Assembly: GCF_013166515.1 (NCBI RefSeq) | Contig: NZ_JABKKJ010000005.1 | Coordinates: 118,389 to 182,388, forward strand | Direction of reading: 5' to 3' | Origin: Xylanibacter caecicola | Lineage (GTDB): Bacteria; Bacteroidota; Bacteroidia; Bacteroidales; Bacteroidaceae | Length of the DNA stretch: 64,000 nucleotides | Part shown: one piece after another, positions 1 to 9,022 of the stretch | Layout of the letters: the number at the start of each line of letters is the position of its first letter | Position numbering within the stretch: the first letter of the stretch is position 1 | Notes under the pieces: generated by a model | What the model was told of the DNA's origin: nothing | Database searches by the model: none | Seen by the model: only the letters and a program-made list of their open reading frames with translations | Position numbers and translations under genes: made by a program

Positions 1-892
1 CACGCGCAACGATGTCGCGCGGCGCGAGAGACAAGCGTTCGTCGTATTTCTCCATGAACGTCTCGCCCGTGGGCAGGCGCAATATGCCTCCGTAGCCGCG
101 CATCGCCTCGGTAATGAGATATGCGGGGTGTGTCTCACCGGGATGATAGAGCGCCGTAGGGTGAAACTGTACGAACTCCATGTCCTGCACCGTACCCTTG
201 GCACGATATACCATGGCTTCGCCGTCGCCGGTGGCAATGACCGGATTTGTCGTCGTCTGGTACACGGCACCGCATCCGCCGGTGCACATCAGCGTCACCT
301 TGCTAAGATAGGTGTCCACCTTCTGCGTGTCGGGATTGAGCACGTATGCCCCGTAGCATTCTATGTCGGGAGTACGGCGCGTCACCGTTATGCCCAGATG
401 ATGCTGCGTTATAATCTCCACGGCAAAGTGGTTTTCCTTTATCTCTATATCGGGATTGCTGCGCACGGCGTGCATCAGTCCGCGCTGTATCTCGGCTCCG
501 GTATCGTCGGCATGGTGCAATATGCGGAACTCAGAGTGCCCGCCTTCACGGTGCAGGTCGAACGAACCGTCGGCCTTACGGTCGAAGTTCACTCCCCACT
601 CCACCAGTTCGGCTATCTGTCCGGGAGCGTTTCTCACCACCTGTTCCACTGCACGGCGGTCGCTTATGTAGTCGCCGGCAATCATCGTGTCTTCGATGTG
701 CTTGTCGAAATTGTCGATTTTTGTGTTTGTCACCGAGGCAACGCCTCCCTGTGCAAAATATGTGTTGGCCTCATCGAGCGTGGTCTTGCATATTATACAC
801 ACCTTACCTTTATGCGCTCTTGCAATTTTCAGGGCGTAACTCATACCGGCAACTCCTGCGCCGATAATCAGAAAGTCGTATTTAAATACCAT
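1..892 (-). CDS. nadB: L-aspartate oxidase (N-terminal part, runs off the left edge)
   Basis: FAD enzyme that oxidises L-aspartate to iminoaspartate in the first step of NAD synthesis. Translating the minus strand from the ATG at 892 gives an open frame to the window edge (297 residues). It starts MVFKYDFLIIGAGVAGM, a Rossmann GxGxxG FAD site at residues 10-15. Downstream come AQGGVASV, the GGHSEFRILHHADDTG stretch typical of NadB, a TGGCGAVY segment and QDMEFVQFHPTALY. These fit NadB better than succinate dehydrogenase or fumarate reductase flavoproteins, which are the main alternatives. The start is set by the ATG just after the Rossmann beta-strand and by a TAnnTTTG promoter box 24 bases upstream. 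The C-terminal part lies outside the window. Confidence 0.92.
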   Translation of the reverse strand, partial: MVFKYDFLIIGAGVAGMSYALKIARAHKGKVCIICKTTLDEANTYFAQGGVASVTNTKIDNFDKHIEDTMIAGDYISDRRAVEQVVRNAPGQIAELVEWGVNFDRKADGSFDLHREGGHSEFRILHHADDTGAEIQRGLMHAVRSNPDIEIKENHFAVEIITQHHLGITVTRRTPDIECYGAYVLNPDTQKVDTYLSKVTLMCTGGCGAVYQTTTNPVIATGDGEAMVYRAKGTVQDMEFVQFHPTALYHPGETHPAYLITEAMRGYGGILRLPTGETFMEKYDERLSLAPRDIVAR

Positions 893-915
893 AAAAACGC
901 GTTGTTTTACGGCTG

Positions 916-923
916 CAAAAGTA
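916..923 (-). promoter_or_regulatory. -7 promoter box of nadB
   Basis: On the minus strand this reads TACTTTTG, a full match to the Bacteroidota TAnnTTTG -7 element, 24 nt before the nadB ATG. The -33 zone upstream of it is made of 7-bp repeats. Confidence 0.55.
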
Positions 924-930
924 CTAAAAG

Positions 931-958
931 GAATGAAGAATGAAGAATGAAGAATAAA
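931..958. repeat. 7-bp tandem repeat upstream of nadB
   Basis: Four head-to-tail units: GAATGAA three times and GAATAAA once. They sit directly upstream of the nadB -7 box, where the -33 contact region should be. Confidence 0.8.
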
Positions 959-1032
959 GATTTTTCATCGTTTTTCCATATTTGGGCATATCTCCTGTGG
1001 TTCCTCCGTTTCCAAGAGGTGGTCTTTTGCCT

Positions 1033-1100
1033 TCCAAAAGGGCACCTTTAGCATTGTAAAAGGTGCCCTTTTGGAGCCTGAAATGCCACCTTTTGGAACG
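1033..1100. repeat. Dispersed hairpin element B, copy 1
   Basis: A 17-bp perfect inverted repeat (1033-1049 against 1059-1075, built on CCAAAAGGGCACC) with a 9-nt loop. It is followed by a third related arm, GCCACCTTTTGGAACG, at about 1085-1100. Related elements lie at 10782-10858 and 57852-57936. It lies in the 626-base gene-free stretch 893-1518, which otherwise holds the nadB promoter, 7-bp repeats and the 66-bp array; I see no gene there. Confidence 0.75.
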
Positions 1101-1289
1101 TAAAAGATATCATCCTGATTGCCAGATAGTTATCAGGCTGTGTCTTGGGGAGTGTTTTTATACCTGCCAACGGTACTGCAACGCATCCGAAAATGCGGTA
1201 TCAAGGGTGCCGGACAGCTCTCCGCGCCCGACTTGAAACTAAAAGAATTCTTCCTGATATATCTTCACCGTTCATTCGGAAAAAAACAC

Positions 1290-1500
1290 TATCTTTGCAT
1301 AAGACAACCTGCGCCTCAGCAATTACAAACAGGTTTGATTGCGTTCGGCTTGCATTGTCTTTGCATAAAACAAGCTGCGCCTCAGCAATTGCAAACAGGT
1401 TTGATTGCGTTCGGCTTGCATTGTCTTTACATAAAACAAGCTGCGCCTCAGCAATTACAAACAAGTTTGATTGCGTTCGGCTTGCATTGTTTTTGCATTA
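1290..1500 (+). repeat. 66-bp tandem repeat carrying promoter-like boxes (dispersed element P)
   Basis: Three head-to-tail copies with an exact 66-bp period; the CTGCGCCTCAG core starts at 1309, 1375 and 1441. Each unit opens with a TAnnTTTG-like box (TATCTTTGCAT, then TGTCTTTGCAT, TGTCTTTACAT). Each holds a hairpin built from GCAAT...CAAAC and GTTTG-ATTGC. Because 66 is a multiple of 3, frames stay open across it, but no real protein is indicated. Single copies occur at 54672-54758 (minus) and 56831-56912 (plus), each time at the promoter or leader of a gene. Here it is directly upstream of the ATPase gene at 1519. Confidence 0.85.
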
Positions 1501-1518
1501 ACATAATAATTGTGCATC

Positions 1519-2331
1519 ATGAAATACGCGGAATACATTGAGCAGATAGAGATTGAATCGCTGTGGAGCGGCAGACGGCACGTCGTTTGGAACCTCGACA
1601 GGCGGGTGAACATACTCAGCGGTGTGAACGGTGCCGGCAAGAGCACCATTATAAACAAGGTGGTGAAAGGACTGGCTGCCGGAGGCGAGTTTCCGAGCCA
1701 CATGCTCAAAGGGGTGCATCTGAGGGTGTTCCCCGATGATGCCAGGTGGATACGCTACGACGTGATACGCTCGTTCGACCGCCCCGTGATGAACTCGGAA
1801 ATGCTGAACAAGCTGGACATCAGTCTTGCAACAGAACTGGACTGGCAGTTGTTCAACCTGCAACGCAAATATCTTGACTATCAGGTGAACATCGGCAACC
1901 GCATAATCGCTGCATTGCAGAGCGGAACTCCCGATGCCGCGGAGAAGGCACAAAGGCTGTCAATGCCCAAACAGACGTTTCAAAACATGATAGACGACCT
2001 GTTTTCTGAAACGGGAAAGACAATAATACGCACTGAAAACGAGATACGTTTCGAACAGATGGGCGAACGGCTCTTCCCGCAACAGTTGTCGAGCGGCGAG
2101 AAACAGATGCTCATAATACTGCTCACCGTGCTCGTGCAAGACAACGAACCGCATGTGCTGTTTCTCGATGAGCCGGAAGTGAGCCTGCACATCGACTGGC
2201 AGGGAAGGCTCATCGAGCTTATCCTGCAGCTGAACCCCAACGTGCAGATAATACTTGCCACGCACTCGCCTGCCGTAATAATGAAAGGCTGGGCAGACAA
2301 CACGACGGAAGTGAGCGACATTCTGATGTAG
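1519..2331 (+). CDS. AAA/ABC-type ATP-binding protein, partner of DUF4435 gene
   Basis: An ATPase of the OLD/RecF-like AAA class, about 270 residues. Visible motifs are Walker A GVNGAGKST (about residues 35-43), an ABC-like signature LSSGEKQ (near 190), Walker B VLFLDEPEVSLH (about 213-224) and a switch histidine in ILATHSPAV (near 247). No TOPRIM domain is fused to it; that role probably falls to the next gene, 39 bases downstream. The ATG at 1519 is chosen; a TTG nine bases upstream is also in frame. ATPase plus DUF4435 is the architecture of PARIS (AriA/AriB), although this ATPase is shorter than AriA as I know it. A housekeeping DNA-repair role is the alternative. Confidence 0.8.
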   Translation: MKYAEYIEQIEIESLWSGRRHVVWNLDRRVNILSGVNGAGKSTIINKVVKGLAAGGEFPSHMLKGVHLRVFPDDARWIRYDVIRSFDRPVMNSEMLNKLDISLATELDWQLFNLQRKYLDYQVNIGNRIIAALQSGTPDAAEKAQRLSMPKQTFQNMIDDLFSETGKTIIRTENEIRFEQMGERLFPQQLSSGEKQMLIILLTVLVQDNEPHVLFLDEPEVSLHIDWQGRLIELILQLNPNVQIILATHSPAVIMKGWADNTTEVSDILM

Positions 2332-2370
2332 CGGAAACGCACAGATAAAAAACAAGAAAGAGAGTGACTC

Positions 2371-3408
2371 ATGGCTAAACGTCTTACGGAAAACATCTCG
2401 TCTGCATATTTTGAGGCTGCCAACAGGCTCAGGGCAAAGAGTGCGCGGCGGCGCATCGTGGCATACGTGGAGAGTTACGACGATGTTTTCTTCTGGCGCA
2501 CGGCATTAAGCCGCCATGAGGACGAGACACGATATTTCGAGGTAATGCTTCCCTCGCGTGCCAAACTGGAACGTGGAAAGAAGTCGGCACTGATGAGCCT
2601 CATACCCGACAAGGTGGGGAGAAGCATGATTGCATGTGTCGATGCCGACTATGATTACATCATGCAGGGCGCCACACCTACGTCACGCCAGATACTCGAC
2701 AGTCCCTACGTGCTGCACACATACGCATACGCCATAGAGAACTACCAGTGTTATGCGCCGTCTCTGCACGACACATGCGTAATGGTTACACTCAACGATC
2801 ATGCCGTTTTCGATTTTAAAGAGTTCATGCGCTTGTACAGCGAAGCCGTATTTCCTCTCTTCGTATGGTCGGTATGGCACTACAGGCGCGGCATATACAA
2901 AGATTTCACAATAACCGACTTCAACAAGATTATTGACATCGGAGGTTTCAACCTGAATGCTCCGCAGGTGGCAATAGACAATGTAAGGAATAAGGTAAGG
3001 AAGAAAATAAATCTGTTGCAGCGCCATTTCCCTCACGCCAAAGAGTCGTATCTCGCCTTGAAACGCGAACTGATAAAGCTGGGAGTTACCCCGCAGACAA
3101 CTTATATGTACATTCACGGGCACCACCTGTTCAACAAAATCGTGCAGCCCGTTGTTACAAAAGTATGCAGCAGGCTTATACAGGAGCGAGAGAACGAGAT
3201 ACGCAGACAGGCAAAGCACGGCACACAGATGCGAAACGAGCTGTCATGCTACAGCAACAGCATGCAGAACATCGAACAGATGATGAAAAGAAACACCGGA
3301 TATATGGTTTCCGAGCAGTTCATACGCCTGCAAAACGACATCAAAAGATTTCTTGAAATGGAGCGGAAAGCATCGGAAAAAGACAATGGCAATGGGAAGA
3401 TTGAATAA
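2371..3408 (+). CDS. DUF4435 (TOPRIM-like) protein, putative nuclease effector
   Basis: A 345-residue DUF4435 protein. The N-terminal IVAYVESYDDVFFW (glutamate near residue 34) and the acidic CVDADYDY (about 89-96) look like the Glu and DxD metal-binding residues of a TOPRIM fold. The C-terminal half is charged and probably helical, with a basic stretch near 260-285. No signal peptide or membrane segment is seen, so it should be cytoplasmic. It is co-directional with the ATPase gene and preceded by an AAGAAAGAGAG purine-rich site. In PARIS the DUF4435 partner (AriB) is a toxic tRNA nuclease held by the ATPase; the same role here is inference from domain pairing. Confidence 0.78.
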   Translation: MAKRLTENISSAYFEAANRLRAKSARRRIVAYVESYDDVFFWRTALSRHEDETRYFEVMLPSRAKLERGKKSALMSLIPDKVGRSMIACVDADYDYIMQGATPTSRQILDSPYVLHTYAYAIENYQCYAPSLHDTCVMVTLNDHAVFDFKEFMRLYSEAVFPLFVWSVWHYRRGIYKDFTITDFNKIIDIGGFNLNAPQVAIDNVRNKVRKKINLLQRHFPHAKESYLALKRELIKLGVTPQTTYMYIHGHHLFNKIVQPVVTKVCSRLIQERENEIRRQAKHGTQMRNELSCYSNSMQNIEQMMKRNTGYMVSEQFIRLQNDIKRFLEMERKASEKDNGNGKIE

Positions 3409-3411
3409 GGA

Positions 3412-3600
3412 GATAAAGGGAGATAGAAGAAGATATGTGGCTTACACCACGGGAGATAAAGGACAATAGAATAAGAAGATAAAAGGAGATAGAAGAAGAT
3501 AAGGGGAAGATAAAGGACAAATGCCTTGTTGCTTGTTTCAAGACATTTGTCCTCTATCTCCTGTGGCGTAAGCCACATATCTTCTTCTATCTCCCTTTAT
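3412..3600. repeat. Dispersed element A, copy 1: long inverted repeat
   Basis: Two arms of about 54 bp (about 3413-3466 and 3544-3597) are reverse complements with about three mismatches. They are built on AGATAGAAGAAGATATG and the small palindrome GTGGCTTACRCCAC. The element fills the gap between the convergent DUF4435 and waaA genes and could act as a two-way terminator. Related copies are at 8640-8800, 10606-10700 and 10880-10985. Confidence 0.8.
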
Positions 3601-3617
3601 ATTCTTTAATCTGTTCC

Positions 3618-4835
3618 TTAAAAAGTCACATCGGCAAGTATCGCGTCCGTCGCCCCCGACTTTCCTTCTACATAGGAGCCAGCCTCCCGGCTGCACTTCT
3701 CAAGATATGGCGCATCTGACATAAGGCGTTCCATCACGCCGCAGAAATCATCATAACTGCCAATCTCTATGCCGCCACCCGATGCCAGCAGTTCCTGCGC
3801 CTCCTGAAAACGGCGGTTGTTAGGTCCGAAGATAACCGGAACGCCCCACACGGCAGCCTCGAGAACATTGTGTATACCGACACCGAAACCGCCTCCGACA
3901 TACGATATCTCACCATAACGGTATATGCTGGACAGCAATCCGAAGCAGTCTATTATCAGACAGTCGGCATCGCGCGCCTCCTCGGGCGTGGTCTGCGTGT
4001 AACGTACAGCCTTTCTTTCAAGTCCGGAAAGTATCTGCATGAGATGATCCTCGCCTATAACGTGGGGAGCGATGATAAGTTTCCAGTCCTTATGGGTATT
4101 GAAGAAGCGTATGAAAATATCCTCGTCGGGCTGCCAGCTGCTGCCTGCCACAAACACCTTATGCCCCTGCTTGAACGCATCCACTATCGGCAGTTCCTTT
4201 GCCTGCGCCTTGATAGCCAGCACGCGGTCAAATCTGGTGTCGCCGGTAACCGCCACATCGGTTATTCCAAGCGTGGCAAGAAGAGTCCGACTTGTCTCGT
4301 TTTGTACAAAAAACTTGGTGAAGCACTTCAACACACGTCTGTAATGATGACCGTACCAACGGAAGAATATCTGATTAGGACGGAAGATACTGCTCACGCT
4401 ATACGTAGGAATGCCACGCTTGCTGAGCAATTCGAGATAGTTCCACCAAAACTCATACTTTATGAAAAATGCCATACAAGGTTGTACAAGCTTCAAGAAA
4501 CGGCGTGCATTGAGTGGAGTGTCGAGCGGCAAATAGCATATTATGTCTGCCCTATCATAGTTTTTCCGCACCTCATACCCCGAGGGTGAGAAGAACGTAA
4601 GCAATATCTTCTTCTCCGGATGCTCACGGCGCAGACGCTCCATTATCGGTCTTCCCTGCTCAAACTCGCCAAGAGAAGCAGCGTGAAACCACACATACTG
4701 TGCTCCCGAATCCACCTTTTCTTCAAGCACCCTGAATGCCTCGTGTCCGCCACGCCACATCTTTTTTATCTTCTTATCGAACAGACTGGCAACGGCTACA
4801 CCTAATACATAGAGATAAATAACCAGATTATACAC
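3618..4835 (-). CDS. waaA: 3-deoxy-D-manno-octulosonic acid (Kdo) transferase
   Basis: GT30 enzyme that transfers Kdo from CMP-Kdo to lipid IVA at the inner membrane. The 405-residue length is usual. An N-terminal hydrophobic anchor (VIYLYVLGVAVASLF) is followed by FHAASLGEFEQGRP, with the catalytic Glu of the family. The C-terminal half has the CMP-Kdo-binding GGGFGVGIHNVLEAAVWG and PVIFGPNNRRFQEA motifs. No ATG fits the N-terminus; a GTG at 4835 matches the family's start. It lies 85 bases after gltX in the same direction but has its own -7 box, which ends only two bases before the GTG. Confidence 0.93.
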   Translation of the reverse strand: MYNLVIYLYVLGVAVASLFDKKIKKMWRGGHEAFRVLEEKVDSGAQYVWFHAASLGEFEQGRPIMERLRREHPEKKILLTFFSPSGYEVRKNYDRADIICYLPLDTPLNARRFLKLVQPCMAFFIKYEFWWNYLELLSKRGIPTYSVSSIFRPNQIFFRWYGHHYRRVLKCFTKFFVQNETSRTLLATLGITDVAVTGDTRFDRVLAIKAQAKELPIVDAFKQGHKVFVAGSSWQPDEDIFIRFFNTHKDWKLIIAPHVIGEDHLMQILSGLERKAVRYTQTTPEEARDADCLIIDCFGLLSSIYRYGEISYVGGGFGVGIHNVLEAAVWGVPVIFGPNNRRFQEAQELLASGGGIEIGSYDDFCGVMERLMSDAPYLEKCSREAGSYVEGKSGATDAILADVTF

Positions 4836-4837
4836 GG

Positions 4838-4845
4838 CAAAAGTA
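4838..4845 (-). promoter_or_regulatory. -7 promoter box of waaA, at the start codon
   Basis: Minus-strand TACTTTTG. With usual spacing, transcription would begin at about 4834, on the GTG start at 4835, so the mRNA from this promoter would be leaderless. Confidence 0.5.
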
Positions 4846-4920
4846 TTAGAGTTGGTTAATTGGAAAAAATATTCGGTGCGGGAAGAAGACGCCTTCAGCC
4901 CACACCTTTATATAATATAA

Positions 4921-6438
4921 TTACTTAAGGACATCTATTGCCGCATGCAGACGGCGCAGTGTCTCATCCTTGCCGAGGAACGCCGAAATGTCGAACATGC
5001 CCGGTCCCTTGCCTATTCCGACAAGTGCAAGACGGAAAGCGTTCATAACATCGCCAAGCTTATAGCCCTTTTCTTCCACCCATGCAAAGACTTTTGCCTC
5101 CTGATTTTCTATAGAGAAATCATCGAGAGAACCAAGGAGGTCTGCCAACTCGCCCATGACAACAGCCGAATTGTCTTTCCAACGCTTGCGCACAGTCTTC
5201 TCATCATACTCCGTCGGAGGAATAAAGAAGAATGAACAAAGCTCCCACAAGTCATGTACAAAGTCAACTCTGTCCTTCATCATTGCCACCACCTGTGTCA
5301 CACGCTCAAGCGTTTCATCCACGCCGTTGCCTGCAACGATCGGCGCAAAAAGGCTCGCTATCTCTTCATTGGACTTGCGGAGGATATACTCGTGGTTGAA
5401 CCATATACCTTTCTTATAGTCAAACCGCGCTCCCGCCTTGCTGCATTTGGCAATGTCAAACTGCTCTACAAGCTCGTCTATAGTGAACAGTTCCTGCTCC
5501 GTACCCGGATTCCAACCCAACAAAGCAAGGAAGTTTATGACCGCCTCGGGGAAATATCCGCTTTCACGGAAGCCGCTGCTCACCTCGCCCGTCTTAGGGT
5601 CGTGCCACTCAAGAGGGAACACCGGAAAACCAAGACGATCGCCGTCGCGCTTCGATAGCTTGCCTTTGCCGTCCGGTTTGAGCAGAAGCGGCAGGTGAGC
5701 AAACGACGGCATGGTGTCCGCCCAACCGAAAGCACGATACAGAAGGACGTGCAACGGAGCACTGGGAAGCCACTCCTCACCTCTGATGACATGCGAGATC
5801 TCCATCAGGTGGTCGTCTACGATGTTCGCAAGATGATACGTCGGCAACTCGTCGGCACTCTTATACAGCACCTTGTCGTCAAGAATGTCACTCTTGATGA
5901 CAACCTCGCCGCGAATCATATCATGTATATGTATGTCTTCGCCCGGCTCGACCTTAAACCTGACAACGTACTGCACGCCGTCGGCAACAAGGCTATCCAC
6001 CTCTTCTTTAGAAAGGGTGAGCGAGTTGCGCATCATCATACGCGTATGGGCATCATACTGAAAATTCTTTATCTCGGCACGTTTGGCATCAAGTTCCACC
6101 GGCGTGTCGAAAGCAATATATGCCTTTCCGTCAGCCAGGAGCCTGTCCACATATTCTTTATATATGGCACGCCGTTCACTCTGACGATACGGTCCGAAAG
6201 AACCGCCGAAGCTAACGCCCTCGTCGAAGTTTATACCTAACCACTTGAAAGATTCTATTATATACTCTTCCGCTCCCGGCACGAAACGGCTTGAGTCCGT
6301 GTCTTCAATTCGAAAAACCATCTCTCCGCCATGTTGACGGGCAAAAAGATAGTTATACAAAGCAGTTCTCACACCGCCAATGTGCAATGCTCCCGTAGGA
6401 CTTGGAGCAAAACGCACCCTTACTTTTCTGTCTGCCAT
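4921..6438 (-). CDS. gltX: Glutamyl-tRNA synthetase
   Basis: Class I aminoacyl-tRNA synthetase charging tRNA-Glu in the cytoplasm, 505 residues from the ATG at 6438. The HIGH-type signature is in [14 protein letters not shown] at the very N-terminus and the KMSKS-type loop is KLSKRDGD. A longer frame runs upstream to 6516, but that part has no family similarity. The chosen ATG places [16 protein letters not shown] at the start as in other GluRS. A TAnnTTTG box is 26 bases upstream. It is divergent from the phosphodiesterase gene at 6543, so the 104-base gap holds two promoters. Confidence 0.96.
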   Translation of the reverse strand: MADRKVRVRFAPSPTGALHIGGVRTALYNYLFARQHGGEMVFRIEDTDSSRFVPGAEEYIIESFKWLGINFDEGVSFGGSFGPYRQSERRAIYKEYVDRLLADGKAYIAFDTPVELDAKRAEIKNFQYDAHTRMMMRNSLTLSKEEVDSLVADGVQYVVRFKVEPGEDIHIHDMIRGEVVIKSDILDDKVLYKSADELPTYHLANIVDDHLMEISHVIRGEEWLPSAPLHVLLYRAFGWADTMPSFAHLPLLLKPDGKGKLSKRDGDRLGFPVFPLEWHDPKTGEVSSGFRESGYFPEAVINFLALLGWNPGTEQELFTIDELVEQFDIAKCSKAGARFDYKKGIWFNHEYILRKSNEEIASLFAPIVAGNGVDETLERVTQVVAMMKDRVDFVHDLWELCSFFFIPPTEYDEKTVRKRWKDNSAVVMGELADLLGSLDDFSIENQEAKVFAWVEEKGYKLGDVMNAFRLALVGIGKGPGMFDISAFLGKDETLRRLHAAIDVLK

Positions 6439-6464
6439 TATATTAATGAAGATAAAATTTTGTG

Positions 6465-6472
6465 CAAATTTA
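6465..6472 (-). promoter_or_regulatory. -7 promoter box of gltX
   Basis: Minus-strand TAAATTTG, matching TAnnTTTG, 26 bases before the gltX ATG. Confidence 0.5.
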
Positions 6473-6542
6473 ATACATTTTCGGCAATATGGCATATTTT
6501 TTTTGTATTTTCGCAAAGTTAAACCCTGTAACGCCGTACAAA

Positions 6543-8597
6543 ATGAACAAATTCAACATAACAGACAATCACTACTGGCAAAACGTATTTTCACGCATGG
6601 CACTGATTGTCATCTCCGTAGTAATAATGGTATGGTTCATGCCCCGTGCCACGGGGCCTCAATACCGATATGACATAGGCAAGCCATGGATGTACAGTTC
6701 GCTGATTGCTAAATTCGACTTTCCGATATACAAGACCGATGAAGCCGTAAAGAAAGAACAGGACAGCATACGGAAGATCTTCGAACCTTATTACAACTAC
6801 GACACCGAGGTGGAGAAACGGATAACAGCCCGTTTCCTCAACGACTTTAAAGCCGGCATACCGGGACTGCAAGGCAACTACACCGCAATAATAGCCGACC
6901 GCCTGCACCGCCTGTACCAGACGGGAATAATGAAGACACAGGATTTCAGTGAGATAGTGAAAGATTCGTCCAACATGGTGCGTGTAGTGAACGGTAAAAA
7001 CGCAAGCAGCGTACAGATAGGATGCTTCTACTCGATGATAGGAGCCTACGAGAAACTGTTTCAGGACGAGAAACTTGCGCCGCACAAACAGATACTTCAA
7101 AGGTGCAATCTCAACGAATATATAGAACCGAACCTGATATACGATAGGGAAAGAAGCGAGACCGAACTGAACGACTTGCTCGGAAGCGTACCCTTGGCAA
7201 GCGGTATGGTACTTACAGGACAGAAAATCATAGACCGCGGCGAGATTGTCGATGAATATACGTTCAGGGTGCTAAGCTCTTTTGAACGTGAGACACAGCG
7301 CCGCAACTCCACGGTGAACACAATCACGTCTACCATTGTAGGACAGGTTATTTTCGTAACAATCATCATAGTGCTGTTCACACTTTATCTCGGACTTTAC
7401 CGCAAGGACTATTTTGACAAGCCGAGAAGCATAGCCATGCTGTACGTGCTAATAACCATTTTCCCCATACTTGTATCGCTGATGATAGAAAACAATATCA
7501 TGAACGTATACGTTCTTCCGTTTGCTATCGTACCTATTTTCATCAGAGTATTCATGGACTCACGTACAGCTTTCGTGTCACATACGATAATGATACTGCT
7601 GTGCGCCGCCGTGGTGAGATATCAGTATGAGTTCATCCTTGTACAGCTTACAGCAGGCATAGTTGCCATATACTCGCTGCGCGAACTGTCACAGCGTGCA
7701 CAGTTGTTCCGCACGGTATTACTGATAACACTGTCCGGATGTGCCGTCTATTGCGCACTACAACTGATGCAGGACAAGAGTTTTGACGACATGGACAACA
7801 GCCTTTATAAATATATAATAGTAAACGGTGTTCTTCTGCTCTTCGCCTATCCGCTGATGCTTGTCATAGAAAAGATGTTCGGTTTTACGTCGAATGTCAC
7901 ACTCATCGAACTTTCAAACACCAGCAAAGACTTGCTGCGGGCACTCAGCGAGGTTGCTCCCGGAACATTTCAACACTCGATAATGGTAAGCAACCTTGCT
8001 GCCGAGATAGCCAACAAAATCGGAGCCAAGGCACAACTGGTAAGAACGGGAGCGCTCTATCACGACATAGGGAAAATGAAAGAACCGGCTTTTTTCACCG
8101 AAAACCAGGTGGGTGTAAACCCGCTGAACAACTTACCGCGCGAAGAAGCGGCACAGATTGTCATCAGCCACGTCACCGAAGGACTGAAACTTGCCGAGAA
8201 ATACAACCTGCCGAAGACGATAAAAGATTTCATAACCACGCACCATGGCAACGGAAAGACAAAGTTTTTCTACATATCATATAAGAACGAACATCCGGAC
8301 GAACCGATAAACGAAGCCCTGTTTACATACCCCGGTTCCAATCCTTTCACACGCGAACAGGCTATACTGATGATGGCAGACACCATAGAAGCCGCCTCGC
8401 GCTCCCTGCCGGAGTATACACCGGAAAGCATCAGCGCGCTTGTAAACAAGCTGATAGACCAACAGGTGGCCGAAGGGTTCTTTGAATACTGCCCCATAAC
8501 ATTCCACGACATTGCCATCGCCAAGCAGGTACTCATAGAAAGACTTAAGGCTATATACCATACACGCATCAGTTATCCTGAGTTGAAAAAGAACTGA
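6543..8597 (+). CDS. 7TM receptor-HD domain phosphodiesterase (PgpH-like)
   Basis: Membrane protein of about 684 residues with the 7TMR-HD layout: one N-terminal helix, an extracytoplasmic domain of about 250 residues, a block of hydrophobic helices (about residues 255-470) and a cytoplasmic HD domain. The HD motifs are visible: [11 protein letters not shown], the [17 protein letters not shown] pair, and later ITTHHGNG and [13 protein letters not shown]. PgpH proteins of this layout hydrolyse c-di-AMP; that substrate is inferred from the family. The ATG at 6543 (MNKFNITDN) is preferred over an upstream alternative start because it lies just before the first helix. Confidence 0.85.
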   Translation: MNKFNITDNHYWQNVFSRMALIVISVVIMVWFMPRATGPQYRYDIGKPWMYSSLIAKFDFPIYKTDEAVKKEQDSIRKIFEPYYNYDTEVEKRITARFLNDFKAGIPGLQGNYTAIIADRLHRLYQTGIMKTQDFSEIVKDSSNMVRVVNGKNASSVQIGCFYSMIGAYEKLFQDEKLAPHKQILQRCNLNEYIEPNLIYDRERSETELNDLLGSVPLASGMVLTGQKIIDRGEIVDEYTFRVLSSFERETQRRNSTVNTITSTIVGQVIFVTIIIVLFTLYLGLYRKDYFDKPRSIAMLYVLITIFPILVSLMIENNIMNVYVLPFAIVPIFIRVFMDSRTAFVSHTIMILLCAAVVRYQYEFILVQLTAGIVAIYSLRELSQRAQLFRTVLLITLSGCAVYCALQLMQDKSFDDMDNSLYKYIIVNGVLLLFAYPLMLVIEKMFGFTSNVTLIELSNTSKDLLRALSEVAPGTFQHSIMVSNLAAEIANKIGAKAQLVRTGALYHDIGKMKEPAFFTENQVGVNPLNNLPREEAAQIVISHVTEGLKLAEKYNLPKTIKDFITTHHGNGKTKFFYISYKNEHPDEPINEALFTYPGSNPFTREQAILMMADTIEAASRSLPEYTPESISALVNKLIDQQVAEGFFEYCPITFHDIAIAKQVLIERLKAIYHTRISYPELKKN

Positions 8598-8639
8598 TTT
8601 CTCTTGTTATCCACCGTCACAAGGTTGAAAAACTAAAGT

Positions 8640-8800
8640 AAATAAAGAAGATAGAGGGAGATAAGAGAAGATAAAAGAAGATAAAAGACAAATGCCTTGT
8701 TGTTTAATCCAAGACCGTTGTCCTTTATCTTCTGTGGCGCAAACCGCATATCTTCCTCTGCATATTTCTATATTCTTATTATATCGTCTTTTATCTTCCA
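8640..8800. repeat. Dispersed element A, copy 2
   Basis: A purine-rich arm (AGATAGAGGGAGATAAGAGAAG) and a later pyrimidine-rich arm (TTGTCCTTTATCTTCTGTGG) face each other, with GTGGCGCAAACCGCATATC between, as in the copy at 3412. It lies in the 425-base gene-free stretch 8598-9022, which otherwise only shows the promoter of the next gene. Confidence 0.7.
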
Positions 8801-8987
8801 CAGTTTAAACACTATAACTTACCATGGTTTCTTCTAACTTCACGACTTGTCACATCCTCTTAGAATTACATCCGGACTCACATTATTTTATTGCACAAAA
8901 CATCATAAATGAGCAACAAAAGACATCTTTTGTGTTAATGAATATTAAACATAAAAGTACCTAAATGGAAATATAGAACAATATAAA

Positions 8988-8995
8988 TACCTTTG
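8988..8995 (+). promoter_or_regulatory. -7 promoter box of the FadL-like gene
   Basis: TACCTTTG, a match to TAnnTTTG, 27 bases before the ATG at 9023. Confidence 0.55.
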
Positions 8996-9022
8996 CGGAC
9001 AATTTAAATAAGTATTTTTAAA

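Noticed and set aside
128..943. Long plus-strand open frame at the left edge
   Set aside because: It is the shadow of nadB, whose minus-strand frame has clear family motifs.
1119..1541. Open frames across the 66-bp repeats, encoding a repeated peptide
   Set aside because: They stay open only because 66 is a multiple of three; there is no family similarity, and opposite-strand frames are open too.
3249..3578. Small minus-strand frames in the inverted repeat after the DUF4435 gene
   Set aside because: They come from low-complexity purine-rich repeat DNA; the same peptides recur at 10800-11041.
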